Origin: DATGHS01 sp035307785
Lineage (GTDB): Bacteria; Planctomycetota; Planctomycetia; Gemmatales; Gemmataceae
Direction of reading: 5' to 3'
Assembly (NCBI GenBank): GCA_035307785.1
Contig: DATGHS010000110.1
Location: 1 to 27,563 of the forward strand
Length of the DNA stretch: 27,563 bases
The notes below the pieces were generated by a model. It searched no databases, was not told the origin of the DNA, and saw only the letters and a program-made list of their open reading frames with translations. Positions within the stretch are counted from its first letter, which is position 1. Every line of letters starts with the position of its first letter. The translations under genes and the position numbers were made by a program. Shown here piece by piece: positions 1-8,042 of this stretch.

Positions 1-243
1 AACCACGGCAGCCACCGGGCGATGGCTTGCACGGCCTGCCACGAAAAAGCCCAAACGAGTACGCAAACGAGCGACGTATTGTTGCCCAAGGCCGACCTTT
101 GCAAGCAATGCCACAACCCCGCCGCGGGGGTTCGCTCCGACTGCGTGACCTGCCACCTGTATCACGACCGCACCTGCGAAAAACGCGGGCTGAATGGAAT
201 GCTGTCAGCGCGTGAGTTGGTTCCCGGTTTCGGGGGCAAATGA
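1..243 (+). CDS. Multihaem cytochrome c, C-terminal fragment
   Basis: The reading frame is open from the first base of the window, so the gene starts upstream and only its last 80 codons are seen. Three haem-c attachment motifs are visible within about 45 residues: CTACH, CKQCH and CVTCH, followed by LYHD. Closely spaced CxxCH motifs of this kind are typical of periplasmic multihaem electron carriers (cytochrome c3/c7-like or doubled-CxxCH families). Its stop overlaps the next start by 4 bp (ATGA at 240-243), so it is probably translationally coupled to the CNMP/ferredoxin gene. Together they suggest an electron-transfer operon extending upstream. The total haem number and the signal peptide lie outside the window. 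Confidence 0.8.
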   Translation, partial: NHGSHRAMACTACHEKAQTSTQTSDVLLPKADLCKQCHNPAAGVRSDCVTCHLYHDRTCEKRGLNGMLSARELVPGFGGK

Positions 244-2903
244 TGGCCAAAGAAAAACTAATTCAGGCCATCGCCGAACTGGAGCGGCGCCCTTCGGACC
301 TCACCGTGCCGCACGATCAGTTGGAGCAATACCAGGCCATTGCCATGCTGGCGGGAATTGTCAAGCGCCTGGAAGGCTTGCCGAATACGCTGGTGGTGCG
401 TCGTTATAAGCAAGGCGAGGTCATCTGCCGGCAAGGCGAAGCGGGCTGGACCGCGTTTTACATTCTCATCGACGACGAAGTAACGAAATTCTTCGAAAAG
501 CGCAAGCAACTCAATGCCGCTCATTCCCAAGCGCTGGATGCCGAGATTAGCCGCTGGAAGGAACACCTCGCCCAAGTCCGAACCAGCGCTGACACACCGG
601 CATGCAGCGTGTTTGTGGCAATTCCCGCGCCGCCGAAGACCGGTGAGGCCGGCTTACTTGGTCGCCTGCTCGGCCGGCGCGAGAGAGCACCCAGCGCGCC
701 GAAGTTCATCCCCATTGATGCCGCGACCGACCTGGATTACGAAACGAAAACTGCTTCTATTCGCTCCGGCGAGCTATTCGGCGAGATGAGTTGTTTGAAC
801 CGCTCGCCGCGCTCGGCCACCATCGTGGCCGCGCACGATATTTATGTCGTCGAAATGCTGCGGAACATCCTCGACATTCTGAAGAAAGACGCCAAGTTTC
901 AGCAACGCTTGGCCGACGCCTACCGCCAGCATCTCTTCGACCAGCAATTTCGCAACTTACCGCTGTTTCAAGAGCTGCCGGAAGAGCAAATCAACGAGAT
1001 TCGCAAAGAAATCAAACTGCTGACATTCCAGGCCGGTCAGATCATTTGCGACGAGCACGGCCGCTCCGAGGGCATGTACGTCATCCGCACCGGCATCGTG
1101 CAGGTTTTGAAGAATGCCTCGGCTCTGCTCCGGCCCGCCGATCTGCTCAACGCGACGGAATTGTGGCAGCAACTGCGGGGAACCGCGACTGCGGACCTTC
1201 CCGAACCCGATGTACAACGATCGGCGCAAATCGGCGCGTTCGCGGCCGTGCTACCCGAGGCGCTGCGGCAACGACTGGCCCAACAAGAAACACCCCGAAA
1301 GGAAGACAAGGCAACGCTGCTTAATGGACTCAACTTCTGGTTGGAGAATCCTCCGGCCTGGGAATTACTGGAATTCCGACCTATCTTTGAGCGCATGAAA
1401 GACAAGGGCGAAGCGCTCAAGAAAGACTGGAAGGCCAAGCTCGCTACCGGCCTCGCTGGACGCATCGACGCCCGGCAAGTGTTGCTCAAAACCCTGGGCT
1501 TTCCAAAGGAGAGCGAAGTTCGCCAGACGGCCCGCCGGCACCTCGAAGCGCTCTTTCCAACCGAAATCGCGAAGCTGCCGGAGCGCGCCGGACCTGATTG
1601 GGTGCTGAACTACAGCGGCCGGGGCGAGCCGATTGGTGAAATCAGCCTGATCGACGATTCGCCGCACACTGCCACCTGTGTGGCCTTCACCCACCCCGAC
1701 CACGAGGCCGAAAACCCGGAAGACGACCGCGTGGAAGTGGTCTGGCTGCCGGCCGAGGTCTTTCGCAAGATGCGCGCGCTACCAGCGGTCGAAAAGCACC
1801 TCAGCGCCCTGGTGAAGCGCCGCAAGGCAGCCTCGGTGGTCAGCGTTGCCCCGGCCCCGGACCGGCCGCCGTTGCAATCGGCCCGCTTCAATGAACTCGG
1901 CCTGGTGCAGGGCCAGCAACTCATGCTCGTCGACCTCGACCGCTGCACCCGCTGCGACGAGTGCGTGCGCGCCTGCGTGAACTCGCATACGGACGGCCGC
2001 AGCCGGCTCTTCCTTGATGGGCCGCGGCTCGATCATTTCCTGGTGCCTGCGTCGTGCCGGTCGTGCCGAGATCCGGTGTGCATGATCGGCTGCCCGGTCG
2101 GCTCCATTCGCCGCGGCGACAATCGGCAAATCGTCATCGAACACTGGTGCATCGGCTGCGGCCTGTGCGCCGAGCAATGCCCCTATGGCTCGATCCAGAT
2201 GCACGACATCGGCTTGATTTCGGCCGGAGCGCGCGGCTGGCGCTGGTCGCCGGTAACCGTGGAAGGCACCGATTGGACAGCGTCGCGCCTCGCCGACCAG
2301 AACTGGCGAATCGGTCAGGCGCCCTTCGGGGTAGATTGGCTTAGCCAGCCCGGCTTGCCGAGCTACATTGCGGAGCCGGGTTCACCGCGACCGGCGGCGA
2401 TCGGCTTTCGTTATGAATTCAACCTGACTTCGGCGCTGCTGAAAAACCGGCTCGAACTCACCCTCTGGGCCCCCGAAGGCGAAGGCCCCGCCGCCCCGGC
2501 GCTGTGGGTCAACGGCCAGGCCATCGAAATGGGCAAGGGCCAGCGCGAACGCAAATCGGAGTATCAATACCCCGCCCGCTGGACGCGAACGTGTGAATTG
2601 ACGGCCGGCGGTGAAACGCCGCAATTAAAGTCCGGCCGGAACATCCTTGCCGTGCGCGTGCCGGTGCCAACCGAAGAAGAGAAAACACGCAAGGTGCTCT
2701 TCGACCTGCGCCTGGACATGCTGCTTCACCCCGACCTACCGGCCGGCGCCGACGTGGAATACTCGCAAAAAACTCCGACGCTGCGAGCCGTCGTCTGCGA
2801 CCTCTGCAGCGACCTCCCCGGCCAACGGCCCGCCTGCGTCTCGGCGTGCCCGCACGATGCCGCGATGCGCGTGGATTCGCTACGCGGATTTCCGGGGAAG
2901 TAA
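240..2903 (+). CDS. Cyclic nucleotide-binding-like / DmsB-type 4Fe-4S ferredoxin fusion
   Basis: An 887-residue soluble protein with no signal peptide. Two Crp/Fnr-type cNMP-binding-like domains come first. The phosphate-binding cassette of the first (about 177-197, FGEMSCLNRSPRSAT) keeps the usual Arg, R191. The second (about 239-500) is split by a long insert, and its cassette (about 465-479, IGEISLIDDSPHTAT) has His at the Arg position. Residues 569-650 then carry three Fe-S motifs: C569/572/575/579, C606/609/614/618 (C-x2-C-x4-C-x3-C) and C637/640/643/647. A fourth motif, C853/856/866/870, sits at the C-terminus. Spacing and order match the electron-transfer subunits DmsB, NrfC and PhsB. 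Residues about 660-850 look like a beta-rich galactose-binding-like domain. The probable role is cytoplasmic electron transfer gated by a small ligand. ATG at 240 overlaps the upstream stop; ATG at 243 is an equal alternative. Confidence 0.85.
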   Translation: MMAKEKLIQAIAELERRPSDLTVPHDQLEQYQAIAMLAGIVKRLEGLPNTLVVRRYKQGEVICRQGEAGWTAFYILIDDEVTKFFEKRKQLNAAHSQALDAEISRWKEHLAQVRTSADTPACSVFVAIPAPPKTGEAGLLGRLLGRRERAPSAPKFIPIDAATDLDYETKTASIRSGELFGEMSCLNRSPRSATIVAAHDIYVVEMLRNILDILKKDAKFQQRLADAYRQHLFDQQFRNLPLFQELPEEQINEIRKEIKLLTFQAGQIICDEHGRSEGMYVIRTGIVQVLKNASALLRPADLLNATELWQQLRGTATADLPEPDVQRSAQIGAFAAVLPEALRQRLAQQETPRKEDKATLLNGLNFWLENPPAWELLEFRPIFERMKDKGEALKKDWKAKLATGLAGRIDARQVLLKTLGFPKESEVRQTARRHLEALFPTEIAKLPERAGPDWVLNYSGRGEPIGEISLIDDSPHTATCVAFTHPDHEAENPEDDRVEVVWLPAEVFRKMRALPAVEKHLSALVKRRKAASVVSVAPAPDRPPLQSARFNELGLVQGQQLMLVDLDRCTRCDECVRACVNSHTDGRSRLFLDGPRLDHFLVPASCRSCRDPVCMIGCPVGSIRRGDNRQIVIEHWCIGCGLCAEQCPYGSIQMHDIGLISAGARGWRWSPVTVEGTDWTASRLADQNWRIGQAPFGVDWLSQPGLPSYIAEPGSPRPAAIGFRYEFNLTSALLKNRLELTLWAPEGEGPAAPALWVNGQAIEMGKGQRERKSEYQYPARWTRTCELTAGGETPQLKSGRNILAVRVPVPTEEEKTRKVLFDLRLDMLLHPDLPAGADVEYSQKTPTLRAVVCDLCSDLPGQRPACVSACPHDAAMRVDSLRGFPGK

Positions 2904-2943
2904 GCGGATGGAGAGCCGGGAGCGCGAGAGACCGGATGGTGAC

Positions 2944-3390
2944 TTATGGCAAAATGTTTTGCCAAATGTCTGCCAGAACGAATCGAGCGACATGGCCCAA
3001 GTTTCCGGTGGCCACGATCACCGGAATCCCCAGCGACAGCGCCTGTGCTGCCAGGATCACGTCGCAGTCAAGCGCCGCGTTCGCGGCAGTCGGCTGCCCA
3101 CAGTTTCGGGCCGTCGCCCAAAGTTGAGCGGCTGAATGCATCATCACTGTAGATAATGGGAGATATTCCAACTGGCTGCAGAAGGCATCCAGATTCGCAA
3201 TGGCGACATGGCTTGCAATTCGAATCAATTCTCGACGAATTTCATAGTCGGCAATTTCCGGCAGAACTACACGTCGCCCAACCGATATCAGGGTGGCCAA
3301 CCACGCACGACAGGCGACCGCTTGCGGACTGTTGTTTGGGTTTGTAAGCAGGCCTAAGGGGCCGGCATCGAGTACGACTACGGCACTCAC
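2944..3390 (-). CDS. PIN-domain toxin (VapC-like ribonuclease)
   Basis: A 148-residue protein with the PIN-nuclease layout. It opens with a beta strand ending in VVLDAGPL (D8), has an acidic residue in the LPEIADYE stretch (E45 or E50), an ALDCDVILAAQAL helix (D108/D110), and a closing VATGNLGH segment (N130). These would form the Mg-binding acidic pocket of a VapC-like endoribonuclease. Its start overlaps the stop of the upstream antitoxin-like gene by 4 bp (3387-3390), the usual arrangement of a type II toxin-antitoxin operon. The RNA target cannot be read from sequence. The last codons contain a perfect 8-bp palindrome (2947-2964). It converges with the ferredoxin gene that ends at 2903. 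Confidence 0.85.
   Translation of the reverse strand: MSAVVVLDAGPLGLLTNPNNSPQAVACRAWLATLISVGRRVVLPEIADYEIRRELIRIASHVAIANLDAFCSQLEYLPLSTVMMHSAAQLWATARNCGQPTAANAALDCDVILAAQALSLGIPVIVATGNLGHVARFVLADIWQNILP
2947..2964. repeat. Perfect palindrome TGGCAAAA-TG-TTTTGCCA at toxin 3' end
   Basis: A perfect 8-bp inverted repeat with a 2-bp centre, lying within the last codons of the PIN gene and downstream of the convergent ferredoxin gene. It has the shape of an operator or a short hairpin; with a 2-base centre the hairpin would open to about 7 bp. Confidence 0.5.
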
Positions 3391-3713
3391 GGAGTACTTC
3401 CCTCGCTGTTCTCCGGAAACAGCAGTCGCTCATCGTTTGCCCTCCGGTTGGCATTGAGTGCTTCACACAAATCATAGTCGTCATTATCTTCCGGTGGGGC
3501 CGAATCCATGATTGCGAACATTTCTTGCAGTGTTTTCGCGGCTTTCATCCGGCGCGCATAATCCTCTTCTGCCGGCGTAGGTGGGCGCATGCGCTGGTTT
3601 CCCGAATTCTTCGACATAACTGTTACCTGCACGGCTTCGCCTTCTGCCAGGGCGAGCGGCTCGCGCGGGCGCAATACACCACCTTCGTAAACTGCTTCCA
3701 GCGTCATGATCAT
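3387..3713 (-). CDS. DUF104/AF2212-like antitoxin
   Basis: A 108-residue protein whose N-terminus (LEAVYEGGVLRPREPLAL then EGEAVQVTV) has the signature of DUF104 / AF2212-PG0164-like antitoxins, short beta-rich proteins paired with PIN toxins. The acidic, helical remainder (about 45-108) is where such antitoxins usually contact and block the toxin. At 108 residues it is longer than many family members, which are about 60-80 residues. The start at 3713 is preceded by GAGGG at a spacing of 7; ATG at 3707 is a possible alternative. A TATAAT hexamer lies about 25 bp upstream. Overlap with the toxin start implies coupled translation, antitoxin first. Confidence 0.8.
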   Translation of the reverse strand: MIMTLEAVYEGGVLRPREPLALAEGEAVQVTVMSKNSGNQRMRPPTPAEEDYARRMKAAKTLQEMFAIMDSAPPEDNDDYDLCEALNANRRANDERLLFPENSEGSTP

Positions 3714-3737
3714 GAACGTGCCCTCAACGGTTCATGC

Positions 3738-3743
3738 ATTATA
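3738..3743 (-). promoter_or_regulatory. Candidate -10 box of the toxin-antitoxin operon
   Basis: On the minus strand this reads TATAAT, a perfect sigma70-type -10 hexamer, 25-30 bp before the antitoxin start with its ribosome-binding GAGGG (3722-3726) in between. No convincing -35 hexamer is seen 16-18 bp upstream, so this may be weak, activator-dependent or chance. Confidence 0.35.
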
Positions 3744-3808
3744 GCGGAAAATTTGATGTTGCGAGCAGCCTTTCCGAACCTGAAACGTCAACTACGGATG
3801 CCGCGCCG

Positions 3809-6800
3809 TCACTTCGCCGGGTCGCTTGCCTTCTTCCGTAGCGCCTCGACATCGGCCCACAGCTTGCGCCAGGATTCGCGCTCGGGGTCCGGCAGCTTCG
3901 CGAGCGCGGTGGCGTCGCGAACGCCGGCAAAAGCGGAATCCTGCTGCCATTCCTCAAGACGTTGCCGCAAGAAAGCCCTGGCCTCTGGCTTGCCTGCATC
4001 GATTAGTTTGGCCTCGGCGGATAATTCAGCCCGGAGCCAATCCAGGACTTGATTTCTTAATCGGTCGCGCTCCGCTTGCTTAAGATTGGCCGCATCGAAA
4101 CCCTGCCCCGCTGCGGCCAGGGCAGCGCACCATGCGGCATAGTAGCCGTAGCGGTAGCCATTATTTGAGTCCTCGGCCAATTTCTGGTTGGCAGCAAACG
4201 CATCGGCGAAGAAACGTGCGCTGGCATGAAAAAAGAACTTGTATTTCGCGCAGAAGAGCGCGAATTCCAAATGTTCGGCCGGATCATTGAGCGTTTCTTT
4301 GCCGGTCACGAGTGCAGGCAACCGCGCTTCCCATTGCATCCAACGTTGTGTTTTTGCCAGTTCCTGCTGGGCAGCCAGATCGTCCGGTCGCAGCTCGCTC
4401 GCCTTTTGGAAGGCGGCGACGGCATCCGGCAAATTCTTTTGCATACGCACAATAATGCCGAGGTTGAAATAAGCCAAACCGTAATTGGGGTTGATTTCGG
4501 TGGCCTTTCGATAAGCGGCGACGGCCTTGACTAACTCGTTCTGACCGCGCAGAGCGTTGCCGAGGTTGTTGTAGGCTGCGGCGGTTCCCAGTCCGAGATC
4601 GATGGCTTTGCTTATTTCCGCCACTGAATCGTTGAACGCCCCCTTGTATCCAAGTGCGATTCCGAGGTTGAGGTGGGTAAGTGCCAGATCGGGCTTGATC
4701 TCGAGCGCCCGGCGATAAGCGGAGATTGCTTCATCTAGCCTACGCATGTTCGACAAGGTAAAACCGAGGTTGTTCCACGCCTCGGCATAATTGGACTTCA
4801 AGTTGATGGCCAGTTCATATTCCGCGACCGCTTCTTCTGGCTTCTTCAGGTCTTCCAGGATATTGCCGTGGTAGAGACGTAATTCTGGGTTACGCGGCTG
4901 GCGGCGTAAAAGGTCGCGAAGCACCTCCTCCCCTGCCGTTAAGCGTTCTGCGGCAGCCAACGCCGCGCTCAAAGAGACACCCGTCATCGGTCGCAGCGCT
5001 CGCAGCGCCTGATAGCACTCAATTGCCTTCACCAGCTGTGGCGGGTTCTGACGCTCCAGCAATTTGGCCATGCTGTCCAGCAGGACCACCGATTCAGGAT
5101 GCGCGTCCAGTCCGGCACGCAACACGGTGTCGGCGCGCTTATTATCTCCGGCCAATTCCAAGGCCTGGCTGAGCAACACTAGCTCCAATGCCGGCTCATT
5201 GACACCATCCACGGCATCAGCTAGCTCGCACAGCCGACGCGTGTTCCGACCGACGGGAAGATCGGCCAAAGCCGTCCACGGGCAGAAACCTCCGGCAATT
5301 TCTGTCGCGGCTCGTTCAGCCAATAGCGCATCACTCACACGCATGCGGCGAATCTCTTTTCTGCCCTCGTTACGGTCGAGTTCGTTGGCCAAGTCGTTCA
5401 GCCGTTGCCATTCCGCTTCAGGGCGATAGTGTCGCCGCCGGTCCAGACACCATTCGTCTAGACCTGCCACAATCTCTTGCACAACCGGCTCTCGCTGCGC
5501 CGCTAGCTTTTCGTACGCTTCTTTGATTGGCACTCGGTCAAGATCCACGCCCCAATGGCGAAATGCCAATGCGAACTGCTCTTCCGCGCTTGGCTGGATG
5601 ATAGCCATCATCTGGCCCTTTTCGTCGCTCTTGTAGCTGGCCATCTCGAGAGGCGAAACTACGTCGAACAGGGCATCCCGCAACTCGTGGTTTTTCTCCG
5701 ACTGTTCTATTCGCGCATCTACTTCACGTTTAAGCGCCGCAGCTTCATTCTGCATATATTCGCTGCCGCCCGCAGCGATTCCCACTGCCGCTCTTGCCTC
5801 CGCCTTGGCCTCAAGAAGGTCGTTTTCGGCATCAGTCTTCCAAGCTTTCCTCAGCATCGTGCGCCCTTGATCGATCACAAACAGCGCCTTCCCGTCCGCT
5901 TGTTGCCGGTGGAGCGACGCCTTGGCCCGTTGATTGGCAGAGCGCCAAGCCCCGTTCCCAGCCACTAACGCCAATAGGAACACGGCTGCTGCCGCGCCCA
6001 GTTGCCATTTGTGCTTCTTCCGCTCCAGTACCGACCGCTTGTGCTCTTCCACCACTTGAAGTTCCGCCTTTTGCCGTTCGCTTTCGGCACGCCGGCGATC
6101 GGCTTCGGCCTGCTGGGCCGCTCCGATAGAGTTTGAAAGGCATGCTGCCACGCTTTGCGCCACGTCTCCGGCGTCGGCGGGCCGCTTCGAAGGTTCGGGA
6201 TCAAGGCAACGCTTACATAGGGCGACCAACTCCGGTCCCGGCCCGCGGTACCCGCGCGACCCGACCATCTTTCCATCTTTTAATTCGGCAACCATCATGA
6301 TGAATTCGCCTTCCGCTCCGCATGCATCCAGGCGTTGCCAGCAATCGTCAAGTTTTCCGCGCTTTGCTTGCATCTCCAGGTGCGGCCCTGTGTATGGCGG
6401 CTCGCCTGTCAGAATGACGCACAGGATTGCGCCTAGGCCGAATACGTCAGAGCGCTGATCGATCAAAGACTTTTCCCCGCTTGCTTGCTCCGGGGGGAAG
6501 TACGCCGCAGTGCCGATCAGGAAGCCGGTCAGAGTCTCGGAGCCGGCGCCAGTGCGCGGGTCGTGAATGTGGCTCACGTTGTCACGTGTGCTTTCGGGAT
6601 GACCCTCCATTTGGATCGACTGTTGGTCCATAACCCTAGCCAAGCCCCAGTCCATAACCTGTACTTCGCCAAATGCTCCTATCATGACGTTCGATGGCTT
6701 CAAGTCACGGTGGATCACGCTTCGGCTATGCGCATACGCCATTGCTTGGCAGATTTGCTGAAAGATCGACATAAACGTAAGATATTCCAGACCTTGTCTT

Positions 6801-7195
6801 TGCGCCAGCATGTCGGCTAACGTGCGGCCCTTGATGAGCTTCATCGCCAGAAATGGCCGGCCGTCCGGCAGCGTGCCCAGGTCATGTATCGGCGGAATGC
6901 CGGGGTGCTGTAACTGCCCGCTAATGCGCGACTCCTCCATGAATCGGCGAACGGCATTATCGCTCGGTTGAAATTGTTTGGTCAGCTTGATCGCCACATC
7001 GCGCATCAGCGTGCGGTCGGTCGCGCGGTAGACGATGCCCATGCCGCCTTCGGCAATCTTTTCCAACAGCTCGTAGCGGCCGGCAATCAGGCCCTGCACG
7101 CCGGATTCCATTGCAATCTGCGACGGCGGCGGCGAACTCTGAAATTGGGTTACCTCATCGGACGGCTCGCGTTCCGGCAACGGCTTGGTGTTCAT
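3809..7195 (-). CDS. Ser/Thr protein kinase with single TM segment and TPR tail
   Basis: About 1128 residues from the chosen start. The kinase domain (about 41-350) has the glycine loop GEGGMG-like AEGGMGIVY, VAIK (K70), HRDLKPSN (H162-N169), VMDWGLA (D182, DWG replacing DFG as in many planctomycete kinases), and PPE in place of APE after a long activation segment. A basic coiled stretch (about 360-396) leads into one membrane segment (about 398-416). After a long helical region, about five tetratricopeptide repeats follow (about 780-940; for example YAEAWNNLGFTLSNM and YGLAYFNLGIIVRM). The kinase therefore faces the cytoplasm, and the TPR part is probably outside it, binding protein partners. 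ATG at 7195 is preferred because codons before it look non-coding; ATG at 7240 (1143 residues) is the alternative. Neither has a clear Shine-Dalgarno. The substrate is unknown. Confidence 0.9.
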   Translation of the reverse strand: MNTKPLPEREPSDEVTQFQSSPPPSQIAMESGVQGLIAGRYELLEKIAEGGMGIVYRATDRTLMRDVAIKLTKQFQPSDNAVRRFMEESRISGQLQHPGIPPIHDLGTLPDGRPFLAMKLIKGRTLADMLAQRQGLEYLTFMSIFQQICQAMAYAHSRSVIHRDLKPSNVMIGAFGEVQVMDWGLARVMDQQSIQMEGHPESTRDNVSHIHDPRTGAGSETLTGFLIGTAAYFPPEQASGEKSLIDQRSDVFGLGAILCVILTGEPPYTGPHLEMQAKRGKLDDCWQRLDACGAEGEFIMMVAELKDGKMVGSRGYRGPGPELVALCKRCLDPEPSKRPADAGDVAQSVAACLSNSIGAAQQAEADRRRAESERQKAELQVVEEHKRSVLERKKHKWQLGAAAAVFLLALVAGNGAWRSANQRAKASLHRQQADGKALFVIDQGRTMLRKAWKTDAENDLLEAKAEARAAVGIAAGGSEYMQNEAAALKREVDARIEQSEKNHELRDALFDVVSPLEMASYKSDEKGQMMAIIQPSAEEQFALAFRHWGVDLDRVPIKEAYEKLAAQREPVVQEIVAGLDEWCLDRRRHYRPEAEWQRLNDLANELDRNEGRKEIRRMRVSDALLAERAATEIAGGFCPWTALADLPVGRNTRRLCELADAVDGVNEPALELVLLSQALELAGDNKRADTVLRAGLDAHPESVVLLDSMAKLLERQNPPQLVKAIECYQALRALRPMTGVSLSAALAAAERLTAGEEVLRDLLRRQPRNPELRLYHGNILEDLKKPEEAVAEYELAINLKSNYAEAWNNLGFTLSNMRRLDEAISAYRRALEIKPDLALTHLNLGIALGYKGAFNDSVAEISKAIDLGLGTAAAYNNLGNALRGQNELVKAVAAYRKATEINPNYGLAYFNLGIIVRMQKNLPDAVAAFQKASELRPDDLAAQQELAKTQRWMQWEARLPALVTGKETLNDPAEHLEFALFCAKYKFFFHASARFFADAFAANQKLAEDSNNGYRYGYYAAWCAALAAAGQGFDAANLKQAERDRLRNQVLDWLRAELSAEAKLIDAGKPEARAFLRQRLEEWQQDSAFAGVRDATALAKLPDPERESWRKLWADVEALRKKASDPAK

Positions 7196-7268
7196 AATAC
7201 GGGGCTCGTATCGTGCGACGAATTGTCTACGCAAGATCATAATCAGTGCGACATCTCTGGCAAGCGCT

Positions 7269-7286
7269 CGCAGGCTGAAGCCTGCG
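7269..7286. repeat. REP-like palindrome CGCAGGCT-GA-AGCCTGCG
   Basis: A perfect 8-bp inverted repeat with a 2-bp centre, followed by GCTACAGG. The AGCCTGCGGCTACA core resembles dispersed palindromic elements common in planctomycete intergenic DNA; that family assignment is from memory and was not searched. No T-tract follows, so a terminator role is unsupported. Confidence 0.5.
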
Positions 7287-7450
7287 GCTACAGGTTTGCC
7301 AGCTCGCTCGAATCCGGGCTTTGCTGGGTGCTCTGGTTGCGTGTGGCGCGCGCAATCATCATCAATACAATTTCATGCTAACGATTGGCCGCTGCGCGGG
7401 ATCCGCAGTGTACGATCCGTACGGTGGAAAGTCATTCAAAAATGCGTTTG

Positions 7451-7516
7451 ATTTCACGAAATCGCGTTTCGTTTCATGGGGGGTGTCTTTCTTTCCGTGA
7501 AATGGAAACGAAACGC
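7451..7516. repeat. Nested and crossing inverted repeats
   Basis: GCGTTTCGTTTC (7464-7475) pairs perfectly with GAAACGAAACGC (7505-7516). ATTTCACG (7451-7458) pairs perfectly with CGTGAAAT (7496-7503). CGAAA (7457-7461) pairs with TTTCG (7467-7471). The first two pairings cross, so as RNA they would be either mutually exclusive or a pseudoknot. The cluster lies about 210 bp upstream of the start at 7728. Confidence 0.5.
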
Positions 7517-7727
7517 TCCGCCTCGCACCTGCCCACTGGGCACGCGGCTTCCCAATACAGCAACGCCATCGACCCCAAACCTTCTGCTTGCACCAATTCC
7601 TGGCTCGAATCCAGAATTTGCTTGTAAGCGCCTGCTCCGAACGGCTATATTCGTTCCTTACAGAGACAGTCGGATCGCATTCGATACCTCTCTCATCCAG
7701 GTGCGCACTCTTGCGGAGGAGAAATCC

Positions 7728-8000
7728 ATGAGCGAATGGTCACCATTGGAAGGCGATGTCCTCCTGAAAGGCTTACTCACCGTTATCGTTCGCCGCCGGG
7801 ATGGCCGGCCGGCCAGCAAGCAACGAGTCTCGATCCGCGGCTGCGGCTTCGTTTGAGGCGGAACTTCGGCCGTTACCGGCGAAGACGGCACCGCTTCGGT
7901 CGAGGCGCCGCTGGGCAAAGTCGATGTGGTGGTGTGCAATGTGCGGGAAGAGACCTGGGTGGCGGTAGATTTGGAAACGGTCCTCGAAGTCACCATTTGA
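7728..8000 (+). pseudogene. Small beta-sandwich domain gene with in-frame TGA
   Basis: The ATG at 7728 has a strong ribosome-binding site, GGAGGAG at 7715-7721. The frame runs 42 codons, meets TGA at 7854-7856, then stays open for another 47 codons to TGA at 7998. The two halves read as one small domain: VSIRGCGFV, the stop, then GGTSAVTGEDGTASVEAPLGKVDVVV. This resembles a carboxypeptidase-regulatory-like or bacterial Ig-like fold, where a turn Gly-Asp/Asn-Gly precedes a strand. Coding character continues past the stop, so a recent point mutation (from TGG or CGA), read-through or a sequencing error is likely. Without the stop it would be a 90-residue protein. It lies directly upstream of the DUF3592 gene and may be co-transcribed. 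The function is not known. Confidence 0.6.
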
Positions 8001-8042
8001 TTGGGACCGGACAAGTGTGGGGCGGTTCGTTACTTCTCCGAA

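Larger units (their letters stand above)
7196..7727. other. Gene-free divergent intergenic region
   Basis: About 530 bp between the kinase gene and the broken small gene, which are transcribed away from each other. I see no credible coding sequence. It holds a perfect 8-bp palindrome (7269-7286), short inverted repeats (for example GTACG-ATC-CGTAC at 7410-7422) and a nested group of inverted repeats at 7451-7516. Promoters for both flanking units should lie here, but no clear -35/-10 pair was recognised. Confidence 0.6.

Noticed and set aside
2944..7195. Defence island built on the toxin-antitoxin pair and the kinase
   Set aside because: No restriction, CRISPR, retron or other defence gene is nearby, and the kinase has the ordinary planctomycete kinase-TPR layout.
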